64,000 nt of DNA. It comes from Streptomyces sp. CB02009 (GTDB taxonomy: Bacteria > Actinomycetota > Actinomycetes > Streptomycetales > Streptomycetaceae). Shown here in pieces: positions 1-7,155 of this stretch (position 1 is its first letter; the number at the start of each line of letters is the position of its first letter). A program made the translations under genes and the position numbers. The notes under the pieces are model-generated. The model did no database searches and was not told where the DNA came from. It saw only the letters and a program-made list of their open reading frames with translations. Location of the stretch: assembly GCF_001905825.1 (NCBI RefSeq), contig NZ_LIVV01000009.1, positions 310,001 to 374,000 on the forward strand, read 5' to 3'.

Positions 1-283
1 GGATTTTCGCGATCATGCAGTATCCTGCGCGGCCGCCGCCCGTGCGGGCATGCCGGCGGCACCCACGGAGGTGCAGGTCAGACCGGGCACGAGGGGTGAT
101 TCGACGTCGCTCGCGGGGTCCCCGACCACGCCGTCGGTGAGACCGCGATCACATGCGACGTCATCCCTCAAGACGCGTGGACGGGCCATCGGGTTGCGCG
201 CCCGGAGGCGGAGCCCTCTCGGCCTCCCGGACTAGGTCCCGAGCCCGTTACGGCCCGCCCCTCCCCCGCCCTAGCGTCGCCCC
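1..283. other. Left-edge intergenic region
   Basis: I see no convincing gene here. Short open frames lack a ribosome binding site and protein-like composition. A GC-rich inverted repeat (GCCGCCG at 32-38, CGGCGGC at 54-60, with an internal CCC/GGG pairing) could be the terminator of a gene lying off the left edge. The remainder is probably the leader of the gene starting at 284. Confidence 0.3.
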
Positions 284-1330
284 ATGAGCGACGCATCCGG
301 CACCGACGCATCCGGCACCCTCGACGAAGCCCTCGAACGCCTCCACACCACGGGCCCCGAGCGCAACGGCTGGCTCACCAACCACGCCCCGATGGCCGTC
401 GAGGCCCTGGTCCGCAACGGCCAGGCCCCGACCGTGCACCGCTGGCTGGATCACTACGCGCACAAGCTGGAGGAGCTGCCCCCGCCGTCCCGGCCGGTGA
501 CGGCCGACGGCTGGCGCGAGGCGCTCGGCGACCCGGTCCGGATCACCGACTGGACCCGCTTCTTCGGCCGCGAGCTCGCCGAGCACCCCTGGCGGGAGGT
601 CCTCGCCGTCTGGTGGCCGCGGCTGCTGCCGGGGATCTCGGCCTCGGCGACGCACCCCGTGATCCGTACCGGTCACGCCGTACGGACCCTCCTGGAGTCC
701 GAGGAGGCAGCGGGCGGCGGCGGAACGACCGCGCCCCGCCTCGCCGAGCTCGCGCACGCCCTCGGCTACTGGGCGGCCCGCAACACGCCGCTGCCGAAGC
801 TCGCCGCGCTGGCCGTGGCGCCGTCGGCGGCCGCCGCGCTCGACGCCGTGCCACCGGTTCCGGTACAGGAGGGCGGGATCCGCGACCGGCTCCCGCAGCT
901 GACGGCGTTCCCTGTCTGGGGCGCGGCCTCGGACCCCGACACCGCGAAGGCCCTGCTCACCGAGCTGGTCACGGCGGCCACCCACCGGTACGCGACCCAC
1001 GGCCACGGCGAGCCGATCATGCTGGTCCACGCGGCGACCGCGCCCAACGCGGTCCTGCGCGCCCTGCCCGCGCTCCCGCGCGAACTGTGGGCGCCGAGCC
1101 TGGCGGCGGCGTGGACGGCCGCGGCGGCGGTGACCGCCGCGTACACGCCGCCGGAGCCGGCCGCGTACACGCCCACCCTCCTCACCGCCGAGGAGGTCTT
1201 CGAGCGGGCGGCGGCGCACGGCGACGACCACACGATCAAGTTCACCGACACGGCGCTCGACGTCGGCGACCCGCTCGCCCTGGCCGCCGCGATCCGCTCG
1301 ATCGAACTGAATCCACCGCTGCTCCAGTGA
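284..1330 (+). CDS. Questin oxidase-like family protein
   Basis: This 348-residue protein resembles the questin oxidase-like family (formerly DUF4243). The N-terminal part (residues about 10-70) carries the family-type segment GWLTNHAPMAVEAL followed by a W-x-x-x-Y stretch and LPPPSRP. Histidines and acidic residues recur through the helical body (THPVIRTGHA, HAATAPNA, HGDDHTIKF), as in this family. Fungal members catalyse Baeyer-Villiger-type oxidation of anthraquinones; the substrate of bacterial members is generally unknown and I cannot infer one. There is no signal peptide or membrane segment. The ATG at 284 lacks a clear Shine-Dalgarno sequence. The next gene is convergent, so it is probably monocistronic. 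Confidence 0.7.
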   Translation: MSDASGTDASGTLDEALERLHTTGPERNGWLTNHAPMAVEALVRNGQAPTVHRWLDHYAHKLEELPPPSRPVTADGWREALGDPVRITDWTRFFGRELAEHPWREVLAVWWPRLLPGISASATHPVIRTGHAVRTLLESEEAAGGGGTTAPRLAELAHALGYWAARNTPLPKLAALAVAPSAAAALDAVPPVPVQEGGIRDRLPQLTAFPVWGAASDPDTAKALLTELVTAATHRYATHGHGEPIMLVHAATAPNAVLRALPALPRELWAPSLAAAWTAAAAVTAAYTPPEPAAYTPTLLTAEEVFERAAAHGDDHTIKFTDTALDVGDPLALAAAIRSIELNPPLLQ

Positions 1331-1433
1331 GCCGGTGCACGGTGGGACCGGGACCAGGTCCGGCACCGGCGACGGGACCGGCACCGGGACCGAAGCGCGG
1401 GCCCGGATCGGGCGGTGGGTCCGGCCCCGGCGG

Positions 1434-2240
1434 CTAGCCGAACTGCACCGACCGCTTGGCCAGTCCCATCCAGAACCCGTCGATGACCGACCGCTCCGCG
1501 TCGAGGTCGCCCGCCGCGTCCGCCGCGCCCATCGTGACGAAGAGGGGGGCGAAGTGCTCCGTACGCGGGTGGGCGAGACGCCCGGCCGGGGACTTGTGCT
1601 CGAAGTCGAGGAGCGCGTCGACGTCCCGCGCGGCGAGGGCCTCGTGCCCCCAGGCGTCGAACTCGGCCGACCAGCCCGGCACCCCGCCGCCGGTGTGCCG
1701 GAGGGCGGCCAGGTTGTGGGTGAAGAAGCCGCTGCCCACGATCAGGACGCCCTCGTCGCGGAGCGGGGCGAGCCTGCGTCCGATGTCCATGAGGCGGCGC
1801 GGGTCGAGGGTGGGCATGGAGATCTGCAGGACGGGGATGTCGGCGTCCGGGAACATCTCGACGAGCGGCACGTACGCGCCGTGGTCGAGGCCCCGGTCGG
1901 GGATGTCCTGGACGGGCGTGCCGGGCGCGCGGAGCAGCTTGCGGACGGCCTCGGCGAGCTGCGGCGCGCCGGGGGCCGCGTACTGGACGCGGTAGTAGTG
2001 CTCGGGGAAGCCCCAGAAGTCGTAGACGAGCGGGACGGTCTCGGTGGCACCGAGGGCCAGCGGGGCCTCCTCCCAGTGGGCGGAGACCATGAGGATGGCC
2101 CTGGGGCGCGGAAGGTCCGCGGACCACGCGGCGAGTTCGCCGGGCCAGACGGGGTCGTCGGCGAGCGGCGGGGCGCCGTGGGACAGGTACAGGGCGGGCA
2201 TGCGTGCCCGCGTGGCCTCTGTTTCCAGCGTGGCGTCCAT
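1434..2240 (-). CDS. Class III extradiol dioxygenase, DOPA 4,5-dioxygenase type (LigB superfamily)
   Basis: About 268 residues, matching the length of YgiD/DodA-type 4,5-DOPA extradiol dioxygenases. Visible family features are the N-terminal LYLSHGAPPLA (metal-ligand His), ILMVSAHWEE (second His), LDHGAYVP (conserved His/Gly) and IVGSGFFTHN. Such enzymes are cytosolic, bind a divalent metal and cleave catechol rings outside the diol; the physiological substrate is not evident. I choose the ATG at 2240 rather than the GTG at 2249, because GGAGG (2249-2253 read on the minus strand) lies 8 nt ahead of it. It is divergent from a MarR gene across about 115 bp holding TTGAA/TTCAA repeats, which suggests control by that regulator. 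Confidence 0.8.
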   Translation of the reverse strand: MDATLETEATRARMPALYLSHGAPPLADDPVWPGELAAWSADLPRPRAILMVSAHWEEAPLALGATETVPLVYDFWGFPEHYYRVQYAAPGAPQLAEAVRKLLRAPGTPVQDIPDRGLDHGAYVPLVEMFPDADIPVLQISMPTLDPRRLMDIGRRLAPLRDEGVLIVGSGFFTHNLAALRHTGGGVPGWSAEFDAWGHEALAARDVDALLDFEHKSPAGRLAHPRTEHFAPLFVTMGAADAAGDLDAERSVIDGFWMGLAKRSVQFG

Positions 2241-2276
2241 GGCGACCACCTCCGGTCTCTCGATCTGGGGCAGGTC

Positions 2277-2333
2277 CTTGAAACTTCAAGCTACCTGCCA
2301 CCTACCGTAGACCTATGTAGTTCAACTTTCAAG
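2277..2333. promoter_or_regulatory. Putative MarR operator(s) between divergent genes
   Basis: CTTGAA-AC-TTCAAG at 2277-2290 is a perfect 6-bp inverted repeat. A related but imperfect set of half-sites (GTTCAACTTTCAAG) lies at 2320-2333. Both sit between the divergent dioxygenase and MarR starts, and the region is AT-rich compared with its surroundings. Binding by the adjacent MarR protein is inferred from position and symmetry. Confidence 0.5.
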
Positions 2334-2356
2334 AATGAGTCGTACGATTGGGCACC

Positions 2357-2854
2357 ATGGGAGACATGACCGAACCCCGCTGGCTCACCGACGAGGAGCA
2401 GCACGTCTGGCGCGCGTACCTGCACGCCACCACGCTCCTCGAGGACCACCTCGACCGCCAGCTGCAGCGCGACGCCGGGATGCCGCACATCTACTACGGA
2501 CTGCTCGTCCAGCTCTCCCAGGCCCCGCGCCGCCGGCTGCGGATGACCGAGCTGGCCAAGAGCGCCAAGATCACCCGCTCCCGCCTCTCCCACGCCATCG
2601 CCCGCCTGGAGAAGAGCGGCTGGGTACGGCGCGAGAACTGCCCTTCCGACAAGCGGGGCCAGTTCGCCCGGCTCACGGACGAGGGCATGGAGGTCCTCCG
2701 GCAGAACGCCCCCGGCCATGTGGCGGCGGTACGCCAGGCCCTCTTCGACCGGCTCTCCCCCGAGCAGGTGAAGCAGCTCGGCGCCATCATGCGCGTGATG
2801 GCCGAGGGCCTCGAACCCGCGGACCCGGACGCGGACCTGCCCTGGCTCCGCTGA
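2357..2854 (+). CDS. MarR family transcriptional regulator
   Basis: A cytosolic winged-helix DNA-binding protein of about 165 residues. The recognition region reads LRMTELAKSAKITRSRLSHAIARLEKSGWV, followed by the wing (RENCPSDKRGQFARLTDEG), the typical MarR D-x-R-x-x-x-x-LT motif. C-terminal helices form the dimer interface. MarR proteins usually repress a divergent gene and release DNA on binding a phenolic or oxidant ligand; here the divergent gene is an extradiol dioxygenase, consistent with a catechol-type or quinone signal, but that is inference. The start is uncertain: TTG 2348, ATG 2357 and ATG 2366 are all in frame and none has a strong ribosome binding site. Confidence 0.85.
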   Translation: MGDMTEPRWLTDEEQHVWRAYLHATTLLEDHLDRQLQRDAGMPHIYYGLLVQLSQAPRRRLRMTELAKSAKITRSRLSHAIARLEKSGWVRRENCPSDKRGQFARLTDEGMEVLRQNAPGHVAAVRQALFDRLSPEQVKQLGAIMRVMAEGLEPADPDADLPWLR

Positions 2855-2930
2855 CGAGCAGCCGAACCAGGGCAGGAACCAGACGACGTACGGGTCCTAC
2901 GGGATCACAGGAGCCGCACGACGTACGGGA

Positions 2931-4472
2931 TCAGTGGACGATGACCGGCACCTTCACCTCGTCCTCCGCGCCCTCACCGGACCCGGCGACGACGCCGGTG
3001 TCCGGCTTCCCGGTGTTGATCAGGGTGAAGGCGATCACGGCCGAGGCGACCAGGATGCCGACGGCCCACCAGATGGCCGCGGTGTAGCCCTCGACCATGC
3101 CCTGGAGCTGGAGCAGCTTCTGCGCAGCCGGCGTGGTCGCGCCCGCCGCGTTGTCCGTGAGGTACGCGGTGGTCGCCGAGGCGGCGATCGTGTTCAGCAG
3201 GGCCGTACCGATGGCGCCGCCGACCTGCTGCGAGGTGTTGACCATCGCGGAGGCCACACCGGCGTCCCGCGGGTCCACGCCGTGCGTGGCGAGCGACATG
3301 GCCGGCATGAACGCCGTACCCATGCCGAGGCCGAGCAGCAGCTGCGCGGGCAGGATCAGACCGGCGTAGGAGGTGCCGATCTCCAGCTGGGTGAGCAGCA
3401 GCATGCCGACGCCGGCGGTCAGGAAGCCCGGGGCCATGAGCAGTCGCGGCGGAACGCGGGTCATCAGCCGCGTACCGATCTGCGTCGAGCCGATGATCAT
3501 GCCCGCGATCATCGGGAGGAACGCGAAGCCCGTCATGACCGGGGAGTAGCCCTTCACGACCTGCAGGTAGTAGGTCAGGAAGAGGAACAGGCCGAACATC
3601 GCGATGACGGCGAGACCCAGCGACAGGTAGACGCCACCGCGGTTGCGGTCGGTCAGGACGCGCAGCGGCAGCAGCGGGGACTTCACCTTCGCCTCGGTGA
3701 GCACGAAGGCGGCGAGCAGCACGGCGGAGCCGACGAACATGCCGATCGTGCCGGCGTCGCTCCAGCCCTCGGACTCGGCGCGGGTGAAGCCGTAGACGAG
3801 CGCGACCAGACCCAGCGTGGACAGGATGACGCCGGGGATGTCGAGCGTGGAGCGGTTGCGGCTGCCGGCGGGCTCACGGATGACGAGGTACGCGCCGACC
3901 GCGGCGACGATCGCGAACGGGATGTTGACGAAGAAGGTCCAGCGCCAGTTCAGGTACTCGGTGAGGAAACCGCCGAGGATCAGGCCCACGGCGCCGCCAC
4001 CGCCGGCGATCGCGCCGTAGATGCCGAAGGCCTTCGCGCGCTCCTTGGCGTCGGTGAAGGTCACGGCGAGCAGCGAGAGCGCGGCGGGCGCGAGGAGCGC
4101 GCCGAAGGCGCCCTGGAGCGCGCGGGCACCGAGCATCATGGCCTCGCCGGTCGCGGCGCCGCCGAGGGCGGACGCCAGGGCGAAGCCGATCAGGCCGACG
4201 ACGAAGGTGCGCTTACGGCCCCACAGGTCGGCGATGCGGCCGCCGAAGAGGAGCAGTCCGCCGAAGGCGAGGGCATAGGCGGTGATGACCCACTGCCGGT
4301 TGCCGTCCGAGATCCCCAGGTCCTGCTGGGCGGAGGGCAGCGCGATGTTCACGATGGTCGCGTCGAGCACGACCATCAGCTGGGCGAGCGCGATGAAGAC
4401 GAGCGCCTTCCAGCGGCCCGGGTCGGGGTGGGTCACGGTGTTGTCGGGGACTTTCGGCATGGGGGTAGCCAC
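2931..4472 (-). CDS. MFS multidrug exporter, DHA2 (14-TMS) family
   Basis: A 513-residue polytopic membrane protein with the features of proton-driven drug:H+ antiporters of the DHA2 group. It has motif D1-like LMVVLDATIVNIALPS in the first helix, motif A-like GGRIADLWGRKR after the second, and motif C-like GAIAGGGGAVGLILGGFLT in the fifth. The number of hydrophobic segments fits 14. It lies 120 bp downstream of the TetR gene on the same strand, the usual TetR/efflux arrangement. The GTG at 4472 and the ATG at 4460 are both possible; an AGAGG motif suits the second slightly better. The 3' end overlaps a short repeat containing ACGACGTACGGG (2884-2930). Confidence 0.9.
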   Translation of the reverse strand: MATPMPKVPDNTVTHPDPGRWKALVFIALAQLMVVLDATIVNIALPSAQQDLGISDGNRQWVITAYALAFGGLLLFGGRIADLWGRKRTFVVGLIGFALASALGGAATGEAMMLGARALQGAFGALLAPAALSLLAVTFTDAKERAKAFGIYGAIAGGGGAVGLILGGFLTEYLNWRWTFFVNIPFAIVAAVGAYLVIREPAGSRNRSTLDIPGVILSTLGLVALVYGFTRAESEGWSDAGTIGMFVGSAVLLAAFVLTEAKVKSPLLPLRVLTDRNRGGVYLSLGLAVIAMFGLFLFLTYYLQVVKGYSPVMTGFAFLPMIAGMIIGSTQIGTRLMTRVPPRLLMAPGFLTAGVGMLLLTQLEIGTSYAGLILPAQLLLGLGMGTAFMPAMSLATHGVDPRDAGVASAMVNTSQQVGGAIGTALLNTIAASATTAYLTDNAAGATTPAAQKLLQLQGMVEGYTAAIWWAVGILVASAVIAFTLINTGKPDTGVVAGSGEGAEDEVKVPVIVH

Positions 4473-4592
4473 CTCTTGGCGCGTACTGGTGAAAAAGGGA
4501 CGTGAAGGTAAGTCGAAGGGCGGGGCGCGGGTTACGCGGGCCGGATCAGGCCGGCCCGGAACCCCGGGGGAGGACGCTCACGGAGAGCGCGC

Positions 4593-5258
4593 TCACGACG
4601 AGCAGGTGTCGCGTCTCAGGTCCTCCAGGGTCGCGGCCTTCCCGGGCAGCTCGGAGCGCGCGGGCGCCTCGAGGCCGTCGAGGAAGAGCAGCAGGTGACG
4701 GCGGACGAACTGGTCGAAGGACGCGCAGCCCGAACCGGGCAGCGGCCGGGTCAGCTGGGACAGGGCCACCATCAGGTCCCCGACGCCCACGTCGGTGCGC
4801 AGCCGGCCGGCCCGCTGCGCCCGGTCCACGAGGCCCTGGACGGCCTCCTCCAGGCGCTCGCGCTCGGCGATCAGGTCGGGGTGGTCCTTGTCGAAGGCTC
4901 CGTCGAGCATCGGGCACAGGGCACCGACGCGCTCGTCGGCGGCGCCGAGGGTGAAGCGGCGGAGGGCGGCGAACGTGTCGCTCTCCTCCTCCGCGGCCCG
5001 TTCGGCGACCTCGGTGACGCGGGCCATGAGCGAGAGGACGACCTCGTGGACGAGGTCGGTGCGCTCGGGGAAGTTCCGGTAGAGCGTGGCGTTCCCGACG
5101 CCGGCCCGGCGCGCGATCTCGTCGTAGGGCACCTGGGACCCGAACTCGACGAACATCTCGCGGGCCGCCGTCACGATCCGCTCGCGGTTGCGCAGGGCGT
5201 CCGCGCGGGGGCGGGGTACGCGCCGGGCGGGCGCGGAACCGGCGACGGTGCTGGTCAC
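4593..5258 (-). CDS. TetR family transcriptional regulator, probably of the adjacent MFS exporter
   Basis: 221 residues with an N-terminal TetR helix-turn-helix (residues about 22-68): RIVTAAREMFVEFG, then VPYDEIARRAGVGNATLYRNFP. The C-terminal ligand domain has the SbtR-like pattern common in actinomycetes (CPMLDGAF; LDGLEAP near the end). The GTG start at 5258 has GGAGG 7 nt upstream. Its upstream region holds up to six GGGGAC/GTCCCC palindromes, which I infer to be its own operators. Transcription probably continues into the MFS gene, since no similar site lies between the two genes. Confidence 0.88.
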   Translation of the reverse strand: MTSTVAGSAPARRVPRPRADALRNRERIVTAAREMFVEFGSQVPYDEIARRAGVGNATLYRNFPERTDLVHEVVLSLMARVTEVAERAAEEESDTFAALRRFTLGAADERVGALCPMLDGAFDKDHPDLIAERERLEEAVQGLVDRAQRAGRLRTDVGVGDLMVALSQLTRPLPGSGCASFDQFVRRHLLLFLDGLEAPARSELPGKAATLEDLRRDTCSS

Positions 5259-5272
5259 GCCACGACCTCCTT

Positions 5273-5300
5273 CTGAGGGCTGAGGGCTGAGGGCTGAGGG
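5273..5300. repeat. 7-bp tandem repeat, four copies
   Basis: CTGAGGG is repeated four times without interruption, directly upstream of the tetR Shine-Dalgarno sequence and therefore inside its probable 5' leader. Copy number could vary by slippage. Confidence 0.9.
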
Positions 5301-5308
5301 TCTTGCGG

Positions 5309-5428
5309 GGACTGAGTGTCCGGCGGGGACGCGTCCCCCTAGCCGTCCTGGGACGCCGTCCGGGGATGCGATCCGGGGACACAGTCCCCACTTCGCTGAA
5401 CACAGTCATAAACGGGGACCAGGTCCCC
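5309..5428. promoter_or_regulatory. Array of GGGGAC/GTCCCC operator-like palindromes
   Basis: Perfect inverted repeats GGGGAC-N2-GTCCCC (5325-5338), GGGGAC-ACA-GTCCCC (5375-5389) and GGGGAC-CAG-GTCCCC (5414-5428) are joined by degenerate copies at 5309-5321, 5350-5361 and 5362-5374. They fill the tetR upstream region and face the M6 protease gene on the other side. The density and symmetry are those of an autoregulated TetR promoter. Assignment to this TetR protein is inference. Confidence 0.65.
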
Positions 5429-5519
5429 GGTTATTTCCCGGATGAAGTGTGACCTGGACCACATACTCGAATCCGCCTGGAACCGCGGCCGATCACCGCT
5501 GGACTGCCGCTCGGGCGCG

Positions 5520-5604
5520 GCTCGGGCGCGGCCGGATCGCGGCTCGGCCGCCGCTCGGGCGCGGCCGGATCGCGGCTCGATCACTGCTCGGGCGCGGCCG
5601 GACG
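5520..5604. repeat. 33-bp tandem repeat upstream of the M6 protease
   Basis: A 27-bp core beginning GCTCGGGCGCGGCCGG recurs at 5520-5546 and 5553-5579, with a partial third copy at 5586-5604 (period 33). Because 33 is a multiple of three, the frame stays open and gives an artificial 11-residue repeat in an upstream extension of the protease reading frame. I treat it as noncoding; with 5605-5744 it forms the leader or promoter region of the protease. Confidence 0.8.
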
Positions 5605-5744
5605 GGGGGCTCCCGCCCGGTCCACCGATCGGGCCACCCGGCGCGCGCGCCGGAAGCACTCGTCACAGAGTGATCGCACAGCGCGACCCCGCGAGAACGG
5701 GAAGGGGCGTGCCGCCGACCTGCCCCCACCGGAGAGGCGCCCGT

Positions 5745-7016
5745 ATGCAGCACCCCCGACGACGGATACGCAGACCCGTCGCCATGGCCGCGACCACGGC
5801 GCTCTCCCTCACGCTGCTCGCCTCCGCCAGCAGCACCCTCCCCGGGCCCGCACCGGCCTCGGCCGGCCCCGTGGCCGCCGCGCCCGACGGCGCCCAGCTG
5901 GGCCCCTGCCGTATCGCCACCACGCTGGGCGTGCAGATGTCGGAAGGGCTCCCCACGGCCCCCGGGTACGTGCGTTCCACGGGCCGGGTCAGGGCACTGA
6001 ACCTGATGATCGACTTCCCCGACGCCCCCGGGGACGGCACCGCGATGGGGCGCTTCCGGGAGTTCTTCCCGCAGACCGCCGAGTGGTTCCGCGTCAGCTC
6101 GTACGGACGGCTGCGCTACCAGGCCGAGGTCCCGATACCCGACTGGCTGCGCATGCCGAAGGCCTTCTCCGCGTACGGGATCGAGCGCGGCTCACCGTAC
6201 GAACCGGGCTACCGCTCCCTCGTCGAGGACATCGTCACGGCCGCCGACCAGAAGGTCGACTTCAGCGCGTACGACCTGGTCAACGTCCTGGTCACGCCGA
6301 ACGCCGGGCCTTCCGCCCTCGACACCGTCCTGTCCGTGACCTTCTCGGGGAACGACGACGCCCCCTACGCGGACGGCGTACCCCTGGCGAACACGTCCTT
6401 CGTCTACAGCCGTCAGGACGACGGCTCCGGCAGCTTCGGCGAGACCGGCTACCGGGTCCTGCCGCACGAGAACGGGCACGTCTTCGGCCTGCCCGACCTG
6501 TACACCTCGGACGGCGGCGGGACCGTCGGGCACTGGGACATCATGTCCGAGGACTGGGGGGCCAACAACGACCTGCTCGGCTGGCACAAGTGGAAGCTGG
6601 GCTGGCTCGACAACGACCAGATCGGCTGCGCGTCCACCACCGGCACGGGCGACTACACGCTCACCCCGCTGGCGGTCGCCGGCGGCCCCAAGCTGGCGAT
6701 CGTCCCGCTCTCCGACACGTCGGGGTACGCGGTCGAGGTCCGCAGCAAGGAGGGCAACGACGAGGCGGTCTGCGAGCACGGCGTCCTCGTCTACCGGGTG
6801 GAGTCCGACGTGGACACCGGCCACGGCCCGGTGACCGTCTCCGACAGCGAGCACGCGAGCGGCGGCTGCACCCGGCGCGCCAACGTGCACGCGGAGCTGT
6901 CGGACGCGCCGTACCGCCCCGGGGAGACGTTCACGGACCGGGCCAACGGCATACGGATCAGCGTGCTCGACGAGGACGAGAACGGCACCTACCGGGTACG
7001 GATCACCCGGAGCTGA
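5745..7016 (+). CDS. Secreted M6-family (immune inhibitor A-like) metalloprotease
   Basis: About 423 residues from the ATG at 5745, preceded by GGAGAGG at 5731-5737. The N-terminus is a clear signal peptide (RRRIRR charged region, hydrophobic core LSLTLLASA, Ala-rich cleavage region). The zinc site HENGHVFGLPD lies near residue 240 and supplies the HExxH-type motif plus the downstream G-x-P-D of M6 peptidases. Downstream segments WDIMSEDWG and LGWHKWKLGWL are also typical of the family. The product should be exported and act on extracellular protein; its substrate is unknown. The frame is open back to 5442 only because of the 33-bp repeat. No partner gene is obvious. Confidence 0.88.
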   Translation: MQHPRRRIRRPVAMAATTALSLTLLASASSTLPGPAPASAGPVAAAPDGAQLGPCRIATTLGVQMSEGLPTAPGYVRSTGRVRALNLMIDFPDAPGDGTAMGRFREFFPQTAEWFRVSSYGRLRYQAEVPIPDWLRMPKAFSAYGIERGSPYEPGYRSLVEDIVTAADQKVDFSAYDLVNVLVTPNAGPSALDTVLSVTFSGNDDAPYADGVPLANTSFVYSRQDDGSGSFGETGYRVLPHENGHVFGLPDLYTSDGGGTVGHWDIMSEDWGANNDLLGWHKWKLGWLDNDQIGCASTTGTGDYTLTPLAVAGGPKLAIVPLSDTSGYAVEVRSKEGNDEAVCEHGVLVYRVESDVDTGHGPVTVSDSEHASGGCTRRANVHAELSDAPYRPGETFTDRANGIRISVLDEDENGTYRVRITRS

Positions 7017-7155
7017 GGCGGCACCGGTCGGCGACCGCCCGGCTCACGCACCGGCCTCCTCCACCCAGGTCACACGCCATCGGTCGGGGCGCCGCCCGGG
7101 CCGTTGATTGAGCAGCCGGTCGAGGCGCCGGGCGAGCCACCCATCAGGCCACCGC

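Noticed and set aside
50..235. 61-codon open frame at the left edge
   Set aside because: Basic, low-complexity composition, no ribosome binding site, overlaps a likely hairpin.
248..1384. Long minus-strand open frame opposite the questin-oxidase-like gene
   Set aside because: Arg/Gly-rich shadow of the plus-strand gene caused by high third-position GC.
2934..4505. 523-codon plus-strand frame opposite the MFS gene
   Set aside because: Composition dominated by Arg, Gly, Glu and His with no family motifs; shadow of a clear transporter.
4593..5258. This TetR gene as the regulator of the TCTGACG operators
   Set aside because: Its own upstream region carries a different palindrome (GGGGAC/GTCCCC) and no TCTGACG site.
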